Source of the DNA: Nitrosovibrio sp. Nv4
GTDB taxonomy: Bacteria; Pseudomonadota; Gammaproteobacteria; Burkholderiales; SG8-39
Length of the DNA stretch: 62,501 nucleotides
Direction: 5' to 3'
NCBI GenBank assembly: GCA_945906765.1
Contig: CAMDRF010000004.1
Coordinates: 1-62,501, forward strand
Below are positions 36,618 to 45,646 of this stretch, one piece after another (position 1 is the stretch's first letter; each line of letters opens with the position of its first letter). The position numbers and the translations under genes were made by a program. The notes beneath the pieces were generated by a model that saw only the letters and a program-made list of their open reading frames with translations, was not told the DNA's origin and searched no databases.

Positions 36618-38627
36618 ATGTCGGCATCAGGGACCAAGCCCGAAGCGAAGAGCGGGCACACCGGGCACACGTTCCGCAGGTACAAGGACGGCGATCACGA
36701 GTGGGGTTCGGCGCAGGAGCAGATCTTCAGCGCCGACGAGACCGACAAGTGCCCGACCTACGTGCACAAGACCCCGCCCTGCCAGGCGAGTTGCCCGTCG
36801 GGCGAGGACATCCGCGGCTGGCTCAATATCGTGCGCGGGGTGGAAAAGGCGCCCAAGGGCACGAGCATGCAGGAGTACGCGTTCCAGCGTGTGAGCACCG
36901 CCAATCCGTTTCCCTCGATGATGGGGCGGGTGTGTCCGGCGCCCTGCCAGACCGGCTGCAATCGCAACGTCGTCGAAGACACCGTCGGCATCAACGCGGT
37001 CGAGCAGTACATCGGCGACTACGCGCTGGAGCAGAATTTCAGTTTTCAGGCGGGTCCCGAGACCGGCAAGAAGGTTGCCATCATTGGCGGCGGCCCGGCG
37101 GGACTCTCGGCGGCGTATCAGCTGCGTCTCAAAGGGCATGCGGTGACGCTTTACGACGATCACACCGAGCTGGGCGGCATGGCGAAGTACGGCGTGCCGG
37201 GCTACCGCCTGCCGCGCAAGCATCTGGACGGCGAGATCGACCGCATCACCGCGATGGGCGTGGAGGTCCGGCTCGGCACGCGCATCGGTACGGATATCCC
37301 GCTGCGAGATATCGAGGCGCAATTCGACGCCGTGCTGCTGGCGATCGGCCTCAAGGCCGGGCGCGGCTTGCCGGTGCCGGGCGCGGACGCGCCCAATTGC
37401 ATCAGCGGCGTCGCGTTTCTCGAGGCTTTCAACCAGGGGCGGCTTCAGTCCGTCGCGGGCCGCGTGGTGGTGGTCGGCGGCGGCGATACGTCGGTGGACG
37501 TGGTTTCGGTGGCGCGCAGGCTGGGCTATCTCGAAGACCTGAAGGAGACTGAGCGTCCCGAATTCGTCATCATGGGCCACACCGCGCACGACGTGTCGGC
37601 CACGGCGGCACGGGAAGGCGCCGACGTGATGCTGATCTCCATGCAACCGGTGGAGCAAATGAACGCCGCCAAGCATGAGATCGAGGACGCCCAGCGCGAG
37701 GGCGTGAAGATCCGCGGCAGCCTGTTGCCGGTGAAGGTTCTCCTCGACGAGAAGACCGGCCGCGCCAAGGCGCTGCGCGTGGTCGAGCTGGACTATTCGA
37801 GTGGCAAGATGGTGCAGAAACCCGGCACTGAAATGGACCTGGAAGCCGACCTGATCGTCTCGGCCATCGGCCAGTCCGGTAACTTTCAGGGCCTCGACGG
37901 CTTTGACAACGGCAAGGGTCTGGTGAACGCCGACAAGTTTTATCAAGTGCCGGGCAAGCCGGGTGTGTTCGCCTGTGGCGACGTCATCCGCCCGCATCTG
38001 CTCACTACGGTGATCGGCCAGGGGTCGATCGCCGCCGACAGCATCGACCGTTATCTGAACAAGCAGGAGATGGCGAAGCGGCCCAAGGTCGACGTGCACC
38101 ACTTCAACCTGCTCGACAAGCTGCGCGAAGTGAACCTTGAGCCCGAGCTGTTCAAGGCGCTTGAGGAGCCGGAGCTGCGCGAGATCGACCGTGGCCTGCG
38201 CGGCACCGACCTCGCCGGCAAAGCGGTGGGCGGCTTTGCGGTTCACAACTACGAGGACCGCAGCGCCGCGGAAGTCTGCAAGTCCGATGAGTTGTTCCTC
38301 GGCCATTTCCCCTATCAGGAGCGCATCAAGCGCAGCGAGATCGGCCCTTCGGCCGAGGAGGTGCTCGGTCACTTTGCCGAGCGTATGGTCGGCCTGAACG
38401 ACAAGCAGGCGGTGGACGAGGCCAAGCGCTGCATGAGCTGCGGCATGTGCTTCGAGTGCGACAACTGCGTCATCTACTGTCCGCAGATCGCGGTCAAACG
38501 CACTCCAAAGGCCGAAGCCACCATGGGCCGCTACGTCTACACCGACTACGACCTGTGCATCGGCTGCCACATCTGCGCCGATGTCTGCCCGACCGGCTAC
38601 ATCAAGATGGGCATGGGCGACCACTGA
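36618..38627 (+). CDS. dsrL: DsrL NAD(P)H:acceptor oxidoreductase
   Basis: GltD-like IIGGGPAGLSAAYQLRLKGHAVTLYD plus C-terminal ferredoxin motifs CMSCGMCFECDNCVIYCP, CIGCHICADVCPTG. Confidence 0.95.
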   Translation: MSASGTKPEAKSGHTGHTFRRYKDGDHEWGSAQEQIFSADETDKCPTYVHKTPPCQASCPSGEDIRGWLNIVRGVEKAPKGTSMQEYAFQRVSTANPFPSMMGRVCPAPCQTGCNRNVVEDTVGINAVEQYIGDYALEQNFSFQAGPETGKKVAIIGGGPAGLSAAYQLRLKGHAVTLYDDHTELGGMAKYGVPGYRLPRKHLDGEIDRITAMGVEVRLGTRIGTDIPLRDIEAQFDAVLLAIGLKAGRGLPVPGADAPNCISGVAFLEAFNQGRLQSVAGRVVVVGGGDTSVDVVSVARRLGYLEDLKETERPEFVIMGHTAHDVSATAAREGADVMLISMQPVEQMNAAKHEIEDAQREGVKIRGSLLPVKVLLDEKTGRAKALRVVELDYSSGKMVQKPGTEMDLEADLIVSAIGQSGNFQGLDGFDNGKGLVNADKFYQVPGKPGVFACGDVIRPHLLTTVIGQGSIAADSIDRYLNKQEMAKRPKVDVHHFNLLDKLREVNLEPELFKALEEPELREIDRGLRGTDLAGKAVGGFAVHNYEDRSAAEVCKSDELFLGHFPYQERIKRSEIGPSAEEVLGHFAERMVGLNDKQAVDEAKRCMSCGMCFECDNCVIYCPQIAVKRTPKAEATMGRYVYTDYDLCIGCHICADVCPTGYIKMGMGDH

Positions 38628-38643
38628 CCATCGGTGACGGAAA

Positions 38644-39027
38644 ATGAAGCAGCGCATTGCGGGGATGCTGGTGCTCGTGCTGCTGGCGGCGGGGTTCGCC
38701 GACGCGGGCGACAAGCGGCCCGCGCGCGTGGCGTTGCCGGCGATCAAGATAGAAAAAGGCGAAAAATGCGTAGCGCCGGTCGATGAAATGCGCCGCGACC
38801 ACATGAAGATGCTGCTGCACCAACGCGACAGGACCATGCGCCAGGGACTGCGCGAGCCCCTCTTCAGCCTGAAGAATTGCGTCGAATGCCACGCCGGCCG
38901 CGAGACCGGCAGCGTGCTCGGCAAGGACGGTTTTTGTTCGAGCTGCCACAGCTACGCCTCGGTCAAGATGGACTGCTTCGAGTGCCATACGCCGCTGCGG
39001 CAAAAGAAGGTGGCGGGCAAACCGTGA
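38644..39027 (+). CDS. dsrJ: DsrJ triheme cytochrome c
   Basis: Signal sequence and three CxxCH (CVECH, CSSCH, CFECH). Confidence 0.93.
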   Translation: MKQRIAGMLVLVLLAAGFADAGDKRPARVALPAIKIEKGEKCVAPVDEMRRDHMKMLLHQRDRTMRQGLREPLFSLKNCVECHAGRETGSVLGKDGFCSSCHSYASVKMDCFECHTPLRQKKVAGKP

Positions 39028-39749
39028 ATCCCGAGCGCCGCCAGGTGCTGGGTTGGGGCGCCGCCGCAGCAGCCGGCGCGGTGTTGGCGCCGGGCCTCAG
39101 CCTGATCGAACTTGCGCGGGCCCGCTCTCCCGAGGAGGCCGCCTCCGCCCTGCAGCGCTGGGGGCTGCTGATCGACATCTCGAAGTGCGGGGAGTGCAAT
39201 GACTGCGTGACCGCGTGTCACGAAGAAAACGGCGTGACGGGCCACGGCCGCCCCGAGACCGACGCGCAGTGGATCCGCAAGGTGAACCTGCGCGACAAGC
39301 GCACCGGCCATGCGCAGACGCTGCCGATGATGTGCCAGCACTGCGAGGACCCGCCGTGCGTGGATGTGTGCCCGACCGGCGCCTCGTTCAAGCGCGAGGA
39401 CGGCATCGTGCTGGTTGACAAGCACACCTGCATCGGCTGCCGCTACTGCGTCATGGCGTGCCCGTACGGCGCGCGCTCCTTCATCCACGAGGCGGTGAGC
39501 GGCCAGAAGGCGGACGTGCCGCGCGGCAAGGGCACGGTGGAGTCCTGCACCCTGTGCGTGCACCGCGTGGATCGCGGCGAGACCCCAGCCTGCGTGGAAG
39601 CGTGCAATCGGGATGGCGGCAAGGCGATGGTGTTCGGCGACCTCAACGATTCCTCGGCCGAGATCCACCGCCGCCTGCGCAGCGAGCCCTCGAGCCAGGT
39701 GCGCGCCGATCTCGCGCTCAACACCGGCGTGCGTTACCAGGGCCTGTAA
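39024..39749 (+). CDS. dsrO: DsrO periplasmic iron-sulfur protein
   Basis: Tat-like ERRQVLGWGAAAAAG, CGECNDCVTACHEENG, CEDPPCVDVCPTGA; GTG start. Confidence 0.93.
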   Translation: MNPERRQVLGWGAAAAAGAVLAPGLSLIELARARSPEEAASALQRWGLLIDISKCGECNDCVTACHEENGVTGHGRPETDAQWIRKVNLRDKRTGHAQTLPMMCQHCEDPPCVDVCPTGASFKREDGIVLVDKHTCIGCRYCVMACPYGARSFIHEAVSGQKADVPRGKGTVESCTLCVHRVDRGETPACVEACNRDGGKAMVFGDLNDSSAEIHRRLRSEPSSQVRADLALNTGVRYQGL

Positions 39750-39751
39750 CC

Positions 39752-40948
39752 GTGGCGAGCGTCCAGTACCGCGAGATCGACGGCCGCAGCGGCGGCTTTT
39801 ACGCTCTGCTCGGCGGGCTCGGCGTTCTCATCGCGGCCGGCCTCGGCGCCGCCTGGAGCATGGAGCATCACGGCCACGCGGTCACCGGCATGAGCAACCG
39901 GATCGTATGGGGAATGCCGCATGTGTTCGCGCTGTTCCTGATCGTCGCCGCCTCGGGCGCGCTCAACGTCGCCTCGATCGCCTCGGTGTTCGGCCGCGAT
40001 TTATACAAGCCGCTCGCCCGGCTCTCCGGTCTGCTCGCGATCACGCTGCTTGCCGGCGGCCTTGCGGTGCTGGTGCTCGATCTCGGGCGCCCCGACCGCC
40101 TGATCGTGGCCATGACCTACTACAACTTCAAATCGATCTTCGCCTGGAACGTCTTCCTCTACACCGGTTTCTTCGCCGTGGCGGCGCTCTACCTGTGGAC
40201 CCTGTTCGAGCGGCGTATGAACGGCTACAGCAAGCGCGCGGGCCTGCTCGCGTTCCTCTGGCGCCTGGTCCTCACCACCGGCACCGGCTCGATCTTCGGC
40301 TTGCTCGTCGCGCGCGAGCCCTGGAACAGCGCGCTGCTCGCGCCCCTCTTCATCGTCATGTCGTTCTCCTTCGGGCTGGCGGTCTTCGTGCTGGTGCTGA
40401 TGGCGGCCTGCCGCTGGAGCGGCCGCGCGCTGGGCGACGTGGTGCTGAACCGGCTCGGCAAGCTGCTCGGCGTGTTCGTCGCGGTGGTCCTGTATTTCGT
40501 CGCGGTCCAGCACCTCACCAACCTCTATATCGCGCGCCAGCACGAGGTCGAGCGCTTCTTTCTCTGGGATGGAGGGATCTACCCCGCGCTCTTCTGGTTC
40601 GGCCAGATCCTGATTGGCGGCATTCTGCCCCTGGTTCTGTTGTTCAAACTCCCGTCGCGTCGCGCCATCGCAGCAGCGGCGGCGGGCGTGATTCTGGGCG
40701 GCTTCGCCCAGCTCTACGTGATCATCATCGGCGGGCAGGCCTACCCCCAGTTGATGTTCCCGGACAAGCATGTCGCGAGCAGCTTCTTCGACGGCGTGGT
40801 GGCCGCCTACTCCCCCAGCCTGCCGGAAGTGGCGCTCGGCGCGGGCGGCGTGGCGCTCGCGCTGGCGCTCACCGCCGTGGCGCTCAAGGTGCTGCCGTTC
40901 CTGCCGCGCAGCCTCGCGGACGGCGACGTCGATCCGGCGGCGGCGTGA
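39752..40948 (+). CDS. dsrP: DsrP NrfD-like membrane protein
   Basis: Multi-TM NrfD family, follows dsrO; GTG start. Confidence 0.93.
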   Translation: MASVQYREIDGRSGGFYALLGGLGVLIAAGLGAAWSMEHHGHAVTGMSNRIVWGMPHVFALFLIVAASGALNVASIASVFGRDLYKPLARLSGLLAITLLAGGLAVLVLDLGRPDRLIVAMTYYNFKSIFAWNVFLYTGFFAVAALYLWTLFERRMNGYSKRAGLLAFLWRLVLTTGTGSIFGLLVAREPWNSALLAPLFIVMSFSFGLAVFVLVLMAACRWSGRALGDVVLNRLGKLLGVFVAVVLYFVAVQHLTNLYIARQHEVERFFLWDGGIYPALFWFGQILIGGILPLVLLFKLPSRRAIAAAAAGVILGGFAQLYVIIIGGQAYPQLMFPDKHVASSFFDGVVAAYSPSLPEVALGAGGVALALALTAVALKVLPFLPRSLADGDVDPAAA

Positions 40949-42348
40949 ACCGCCTCCTCATCTCCGCGGCCCACAAGTCCTCGGGCAAGACCACGGTATG
41001 CATCGGCTTGTGCGCCGCGCTGCGCGCGCGCGGCGCGGTGGTGCAGCCGTTCAAGAAAGGCCCGGACTACATCGATCCGCTATGGCTCGGCCTCGCGGCC
41101 GGGCGGCCCTGCTACAACCTCGACCCCTACCTGAGCGGCGCGGAGGAGATCCGCGCCGAATTTGCGCGGCGCATGCATGGCGCATCGCTCGGCTTGGTGG
41201 AAGGCAACAAGGGCCTGTACGACGGGCTCGACCTGGACGGCAGCAACAGCAACGCCGCGCTCGCCGCGCTGATCGGCGCGCCGGTGGTGCTGGTGATTGA
41301 CGCGCGCGGCATGACACGCGGCATCGCGCCGCTCATTCTCGGCTACCAGGCGTTCGACGCCAACATCCGCATCGCCGGCGTGATCCTCAATCAGCTCGGC
41401 GGCGCGCGCCACGAGGCGAAGCTGCGCGCGGTGATCCGGCACTACACCGGCATTCCGGTACTGGGCGCCGTGCAGCACGACGAGCGCATGGCCATCGTGG
41501 AGCGTCACCTGGGCCTCGTGCCGAGCAACGAGACCGATTCCGCGCGCGCGTGCGTGGACGAAATCGCGGCGCGCATCGCCGCCCAGGTCGATCTCGACGA
41601 GGTGCTCGCGGTCGCCCGTCAGGCGGGACCGCTCGGCACGGCCGAGCCGATTTCAAATGCCAGGTGCGGCCCCTCGGTGCGCGTGGGCATCGCGCGCGAC
41701 GCCGCGTTCGGCTTCTACTACCCGGGCGATCTCGAGGCCTTGCGCGCCGCCGGGGCGGAGCTCGTAGCCTTCGACGCCCTGCACGATGCGCATCTGCCGC
41801 CGGTGGACGGTCTGTTCATCGGCGGCGGATTCCCCGAAACCCACATGGATACGCTCGCCGCGAACAGCAGCCTGCGCGCCGAACTGCGCGCCGCGATCGA
41901 CGCGGGACTCCCGGCGTATGCCGAGTGCGGCGGGCTCATGTACCTTGCGCGCGGCATCGAGTGGAACGGGCGCCGCGCCGAGATGGTCGGTGTCGTCCCG
42001 GCCGACATCGTCATGCACGCCCGTCCGGTCGGGCGCGGCTACGTGCACCTGCGCGAAACCGGCCGCGGGTTGTGGCCGGCGCCGCAGGCCGGCGAAGCGG
42101 CGCTCATCCGGGCGCACGAATTTCACTACTCGAGCGTCGAGAATCTCGCGCCGGGCGTCGAGTTCGCCTATGAGGTGGAGCGCGGTCATGGCATCGACGG
42201 CCGGCACGACGGCATCGTGCACAAGAACCTGCTGGCATCGTATGCCCACCTGCGCGACGTCCGAGGCAACCCGTGGGCGCGGCGCTTTGTCGATTTCGTG
42301 AGGAGTTGCCATCATGCCGCGGGCCTGGAGCACCGGCTGACGCCATGA
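40945..42348 (+). CDS. dsrN: DsrN cobyrinate a,c-diamide synthase-like amidotransferase
   Basis: AAHKSSGKTTVCIGL, FKKGPDYIDPLWLG, class I GATase AECGGLMYL; GTG start. Confidence 0.93.
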   Translation: MNRLLISAAHKSSGKTTVCIGLCAALRARGAVVQPFKKGPDYIDPLWLGLAAGRPCYNLDPYLSGAEEIRAEFARRMHGASLGLVEGNKGLYDGLDLDGSNSNAALAALIGAPVVLVIDARGMTRGIAPLILGYQAFDANIRIAGVILNQLGGARHEAKLRAVIRHYTGIPVLGAVQHDERMAIVERHLGLVPSNETDSARACVDEIAARIAAQVDLDEVLAVARQAGPLGTAEPISNARCGPSVRVGIARDAAFGFYYPGDLEALRAAGAELVAFDALHDAHLPPVDGLFIGGGFPETHMDTLAANSSLRAELRAAIDAGLPAYAECGGLMYLARGIEWNGRRAEMVGVVPADIVMHARPVGRGYVHLRETGRGLWPAPQAGEAALIRAHEFHYSSVENLAPGVEFAYEVERGHGIDGRHDGIVHKNLLASYAHLRDVRGNPWARRFVDFVRSCHHAAGLEHRLTP

Positions 42349-42662
42349 TCATCATCACGCCGCAGGCCGCGGAGCAGATCGCCAGGTCGGCGCAGCAGGC
42401 CGGCCCGGGCGAGGTCTGGCTGCGCCTTGCAGCGCGCCTGGACGACAAGGGCGTGATCGAGTACGGCATGGGCTTGGACGCCAAGGCCGATGGCGACCTG
42501 GCGTTCGCGGTGGGCGGGATCAGCCTGCTGGTGTCCCCAGGCAGCGTCGAGCTGCTCACCGGCGCGACGCTCGATTACGTGGAAATCAATCCCGGCGAGC
42601 CGCGCTTCATCTTCAGCAACCCGAACGACCCTTCGCACAAGGCGCCCAAGGCAATCGGGTAA
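42345..42662 (+). CDS. dsrR: DsrR IscA-like protein lacking Fe-S cysteines
   Basis: A-type scaffold-like ORF without Cys directly after dsrN. Confidence 0.88.
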   Translation: MIIITPQAAEQIARSAQQAGPGEVWLRLAARLDDKGVIEYGMGLDAKADGDLAFAVGGISLLVSPGSVELLTGATLDYVEINPGEPRFIFSNPNDPSHKAPKAIG

Positions 42663-42709
42663 CGGCGGGAACTGGACGCCACGGCACGGGGAAGTTAGGC
42701 TGGGCACCC

Positions 42710-43846
42710 ATGTCGGATCCCGCTGTCCCCCATTCAGGCGCAGGCGCGCCGGCATCCGCGGAGAAATCCGGATCCTTGCCGCAAACTCAGGCGGTGCGCC
42801 TGGCGCGCAAGACGCAATCGCTCGACATCCTCTACGAGGTTGCGGCCAGCCTCAACCAGGCCGGCAGCCTGGAGCAGTTGATTGGCAGCTTTCTGGACGT
42901 GTTGATCGATCTGCTGGATGCGCGCGGGGGGGGCGTACGGCTTGCGGCGGCGGACGGGCAGAGTCGCCTTGTTGCAAGCCGCGGCCTCGCGCCGGAAGCA
43001 ATCGAGCGCGACCGGGCCCAGTCCATTGAAATTCCGGTGCAGTATCAGGGCCGCGTCCTCGGCGTGTACAACCTGCTTCTCGACCGTCCGCTCGCAGCCA
43101 TGGGCGAAGACCTGCCCGACCTTCTGGTCAGCGTCGGCCGGCATCTCGGCCTGGCGATCGAAAAAACGCGCCTGGAAGGCGAGGCGCGCCGCCTTGCAAT
43201 CATGGAAGAGCGCAACATCATCGGCAACGAGCTGCACGATTCCCTGGCGCAGTCGCTGATCGGCATGCGGCTGCAGCTGAATGTGCTGGGCGAATCGCTC
43301 GCGCGCAAGGACTTCGGCGCCGCCCGCTATGAGGTCAAGGCACTGCAGCGCGCGATGCAGCAGGCGAGCGCGGACCTGCGCAGCCTGCTCACCGATTTCC
43401 GGCTGAAGATTGACGAAGCGGGCCTCGCGCAGACGGTTGCCAAGCTCGTCGAACGATTCCGCCGGGAAACCGGCATCGCGGTGTTCTTCCAGAACGAATG
43501 CCAGGCGCTCGCGCTCAGCGCCGCGCAGGAGATTCAGGTCTACTACATCATCCAGGAGGCCCTCGCCAATATCCGCAAGCACGCCCGCGCCCGCAACGTG
43601 CGCATCCTGCTCAATAACGAGGGCGATCTCTACACCGTTCTGATCGAGGATGACGGCCTCGGCATGGCGGGACCGGAGGAGCCGATGCCCGCCGAGCACG
43701 CCGGGCTCGACATCATGCGCGAGCGCACCGAACGCTTGCCGGGCCAGATCGTGATCGAGAGCGAACCGGGCGAAGGCACGCGGATCGTGTTGATCTTCAA
43801 TGCGCCGCCGCAGGCCGGGGCATCCATGGCCGCGGCGGGACGCTGA
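42710..43846 (+). CDS. Soluble GAF-domain sensor histidine kinase (HisKA_3, NarX-like)
   Basis: ERNIIGNELHDSLAQSLIG H-box; HATPase motifs; no evident TM segment. Confidence 0.88.
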   Translation: MSDPAVPHSGAGAPASAEKSGSLPQTQAVRLARKTQSLDILYEVAASLNQAGSLEQLIGSFLDVLIDLLDARGGGVRLAAADGQSRLVASRGLAPEAIERDRAQSIEIPVQYQGRVLGVYNLLLDRPLAAMGEDLPDLLVSVGRHLGLAIEKTRLEGEARRLAIMEERNIIGNELHDSLAQSLIGMRLQLNVLGESLARKDFGAARYEVKALQRAMQQASADLRSLLTDFRLKIDEAGLAQTVAKLVERFRRETGIAVFFQNECQALALSAAQEIQVYYIIQEALANIRKHARARNVRILLNNEGDLYTVLIEDDGLGMAGPEEPMPAEHAGLDIMRERTERLPGQIVIESEPGEGTRIVLIFNAPPQAGASMAAAGR

Positions 43847-43847
43847 C

Positions 43848-44525
43848 ATGCGCGTGCTGCTCATCGACGACCATGCCCTGGTGCGCAAGGGCATCGGCGA
43901 GCTGCTGCAAAGCCGCGGCGCCCAGGTGGTGGCCTCGGTGAGCTCTGGCGAGGAAGGTGTGCGCCGCGCGGTCGAATTGCTCCCGGACATCATCCTGCTG
44001 GACGTGAAGATGCCGGGTGTGAACGGCATCGAAACCGTCGAGCGGCTGCGCGCCGCCGGGGTCAGCGCGCCGGTGGTGATGCTGACCATGAGCCGCGAGG
44101 ACGCGGAGCTCGGCGCCGCGCTGCGCGCCGGCGCGCAGGGCTATCTGCTGAAAGACATGGAACCGGAGGAACTGCTGCCGGCTCTGCAAGCGGCACTGCG
44201 CGGAGAAAGCGTGGTGGCCCGCGAGATGGTCGGGACGCTCGCAGATATCGTGCGCGATGACGCGGGCGCGAGGCCGGCGGCGCCGCGCCCGGCCGATCCG
44301 TTCGCCGGGCTCACGCCGCGCGAGCTGGAGATTCTCGGGCTCGTCGCCGACGGATCGAGCAACAAGATGATCGCGCGCGCGTTGTCGATCACCGATGGCA
44401 CGGTCAAGCTGCACGTGAAGGCGATCCTGCGCAAGCTCGGCATGCGCTCGCGCGTCGAGGCCGCCGTGGCGGCGGCAGGGCACGGTCTGGGAAAGAACAG
44501 GAAAAAACCGGGCGCCGTTTCTTGA
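43848..44525 (+). CDS. LuxR/NarL-type response regulator
   Basis: REC domain (LIDDH, LLDVKMPG, LTM, LLKD) and LTPRELEILGLVADGSSNKMIARALSITDGTVKLHVKAILRKL HTH. Confidence 0.92.
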   Translation: MRVLLIDDHALVRKGIGELLQSRGAQVVASVSSGEEGVRRAVELLPDIILLDVKMPGVNGIETVERLRAAGVSAPVVMLTMSREDAELGAALRAGAQGYLLKDMEPEELLPALQAALRGESVVAREMVGTLADIVRDDAGARPAAPRPADPFAGLTPRELEILGLVADGSSNKMIARALSITDGTVKLHVKAILRKLGMRSRVEAAVAAAGHGLGKNRKKPGAVS

Positions 44526-44538
44526 TGCGTCTGTGTGC

Positions 44539-45612
44539 TTACTCCAGCGTGTTGACGAACAACTGCGTGCGCGCCAATCCGCGCTCCAGCAGCAGGTATT
44601 CCGCCGCGTTTGTCAGCGGTGCGGGCCCTGCAACGTAAACGTCGCAGCTCTCCAGCCCGGCATGGGCGGCCAGCGCCTGCGGTAGGACGCGTTCGACGGC
44701 CTCCCGCGACCAGGCGCCCTGCAGAGTCAAGGGGAGGTAGCGGAAATCGTCCAGCGCGTCGCTCCATGAGCGGCACAGATTGTCGAGGTAGTGGCCGTCG
44801 TTGGCGGCGAGCCAGATGAGACTCAGCGATTCCGCCGATTCGAGCGCCATGGCATGCTCGATCAGGCTCTTGATGGGCGCGAAACCGGCGCCGCCCGCGA
44901 TGAATACGAGTGCGCGGTTCGATTCTTCGTTCAGCACGAAGCCACCGCGTGGTCCCTCGATTCGCACTGTGTCCGCACCGCCCAGGCCCTCGAACACGCG
45001 CGCGGCAAAGGTGTCGCCCGCGTGCCGGCGAACGTGGAATTGCAGGTTGCGGTCGTCGCAAGGACAGCTTGCCACCGGATAGGAGGCCGATATGCCACCG
45101 GGCAATTCGAGCGCTACCGACTGGCCGGCGAGAAAGCGCAGCCGATTGCTGCGCGGTGTCTGCAGGTGCAGCAGCCGCATGTCTTCGGCAAGCGGGGTGA
45201 CTGACTTTACCCGGGCCTCGATGTTCTGCAAGGGCATGTCGGTGGCGCCGTGCGCCTCGCGCGCCTCGAGCACGAGGTCGCCAACGGCCGTGTTGCAGCA
45301 CAGGAGCACGACCCCGGCGCCTTTCTCCGCCGCGCTCAACACGTAGTCAGAGTGGCGCGTTTTCTGCACTTGGCCCGAGAGCACTTTCGCCTTGCATTTG
45401 CCGCAACCGCCGGCGCTGCAGCCGTAGTCGAGCGCGAGCCCGGCGCGCAGCGCCGCCTCGAGCAGGTTGTCGCTGCCTTCGACGAAGAACTCGTGACCGC
45501 TCGGCATGAGCTGAACGTGCGCCGTCATGATCCTCAGAAAATCCTGCTGCATCCGCAGCGGCCGCGGTTCTCCGCTCCGCGCGGCCCTGGACAGGGTAAG
45601 CAGCTGGGACAT
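44539..45612 (-). CDS. 2Fe-2S ferredoxin/FAD/NAD(P)-binding oxidoreductase
   Basis: CSAGGCGKCKAKV...C 2Fe-2S motif; FNR-like SYPVAS and AGGAGFAPIKSL; start uncertain (45630 also possible). Confidence 0.85.
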   Translation of the reverse strand: MSQLLTLSRAARSGEPRPLRMQQDFLRIMTAHVQLMPSGHEFFVEGSDNLLEAALRAGLALDYGCSAGGCGKCKAKVLSGQVQKTRHSDYVLSAAEKGAGVVLLCCNTAVGDLVLEAREAHGATDMPLQNIEARVKSVTPLAEDMRLLHLQTPRSNRLRFLAGQSVALELPGGISASYPVASCPCDDRNLQFHVRRHAGDTFAARVFEGLGGADTVRIEGPRGGFVLNEESNRALVFIAGGAGFAPIKSLIEHAMALESAESLSLIWLAANDGHYLDNLCRSWSDALDDFRYLPLTLQGAWSREAVERVLPQALAAHAGLESCDVYVAGPAPLTNAAEYLLLERGLARTQLFVNTLE

Positions 45613-45646
45613 GCGGCGCTCGATTTGCAACTATCATATCGGCAGC

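Noticed and set aside
36627-38924. 765-aa minus-strand ORF opposite dsrL/dsrJ
   Set aside because: Same GC-driven antisense artefact; no recognisable domain, while dsrL and dsrJ carry clear motifs
39613-40944. N-terminal half of the 911-aa plus-strand ORF over dsrP
   Set aside because: Arg-rich out-of-frame read-through; only the part from the GTG at 40945 (dsrN) is coding
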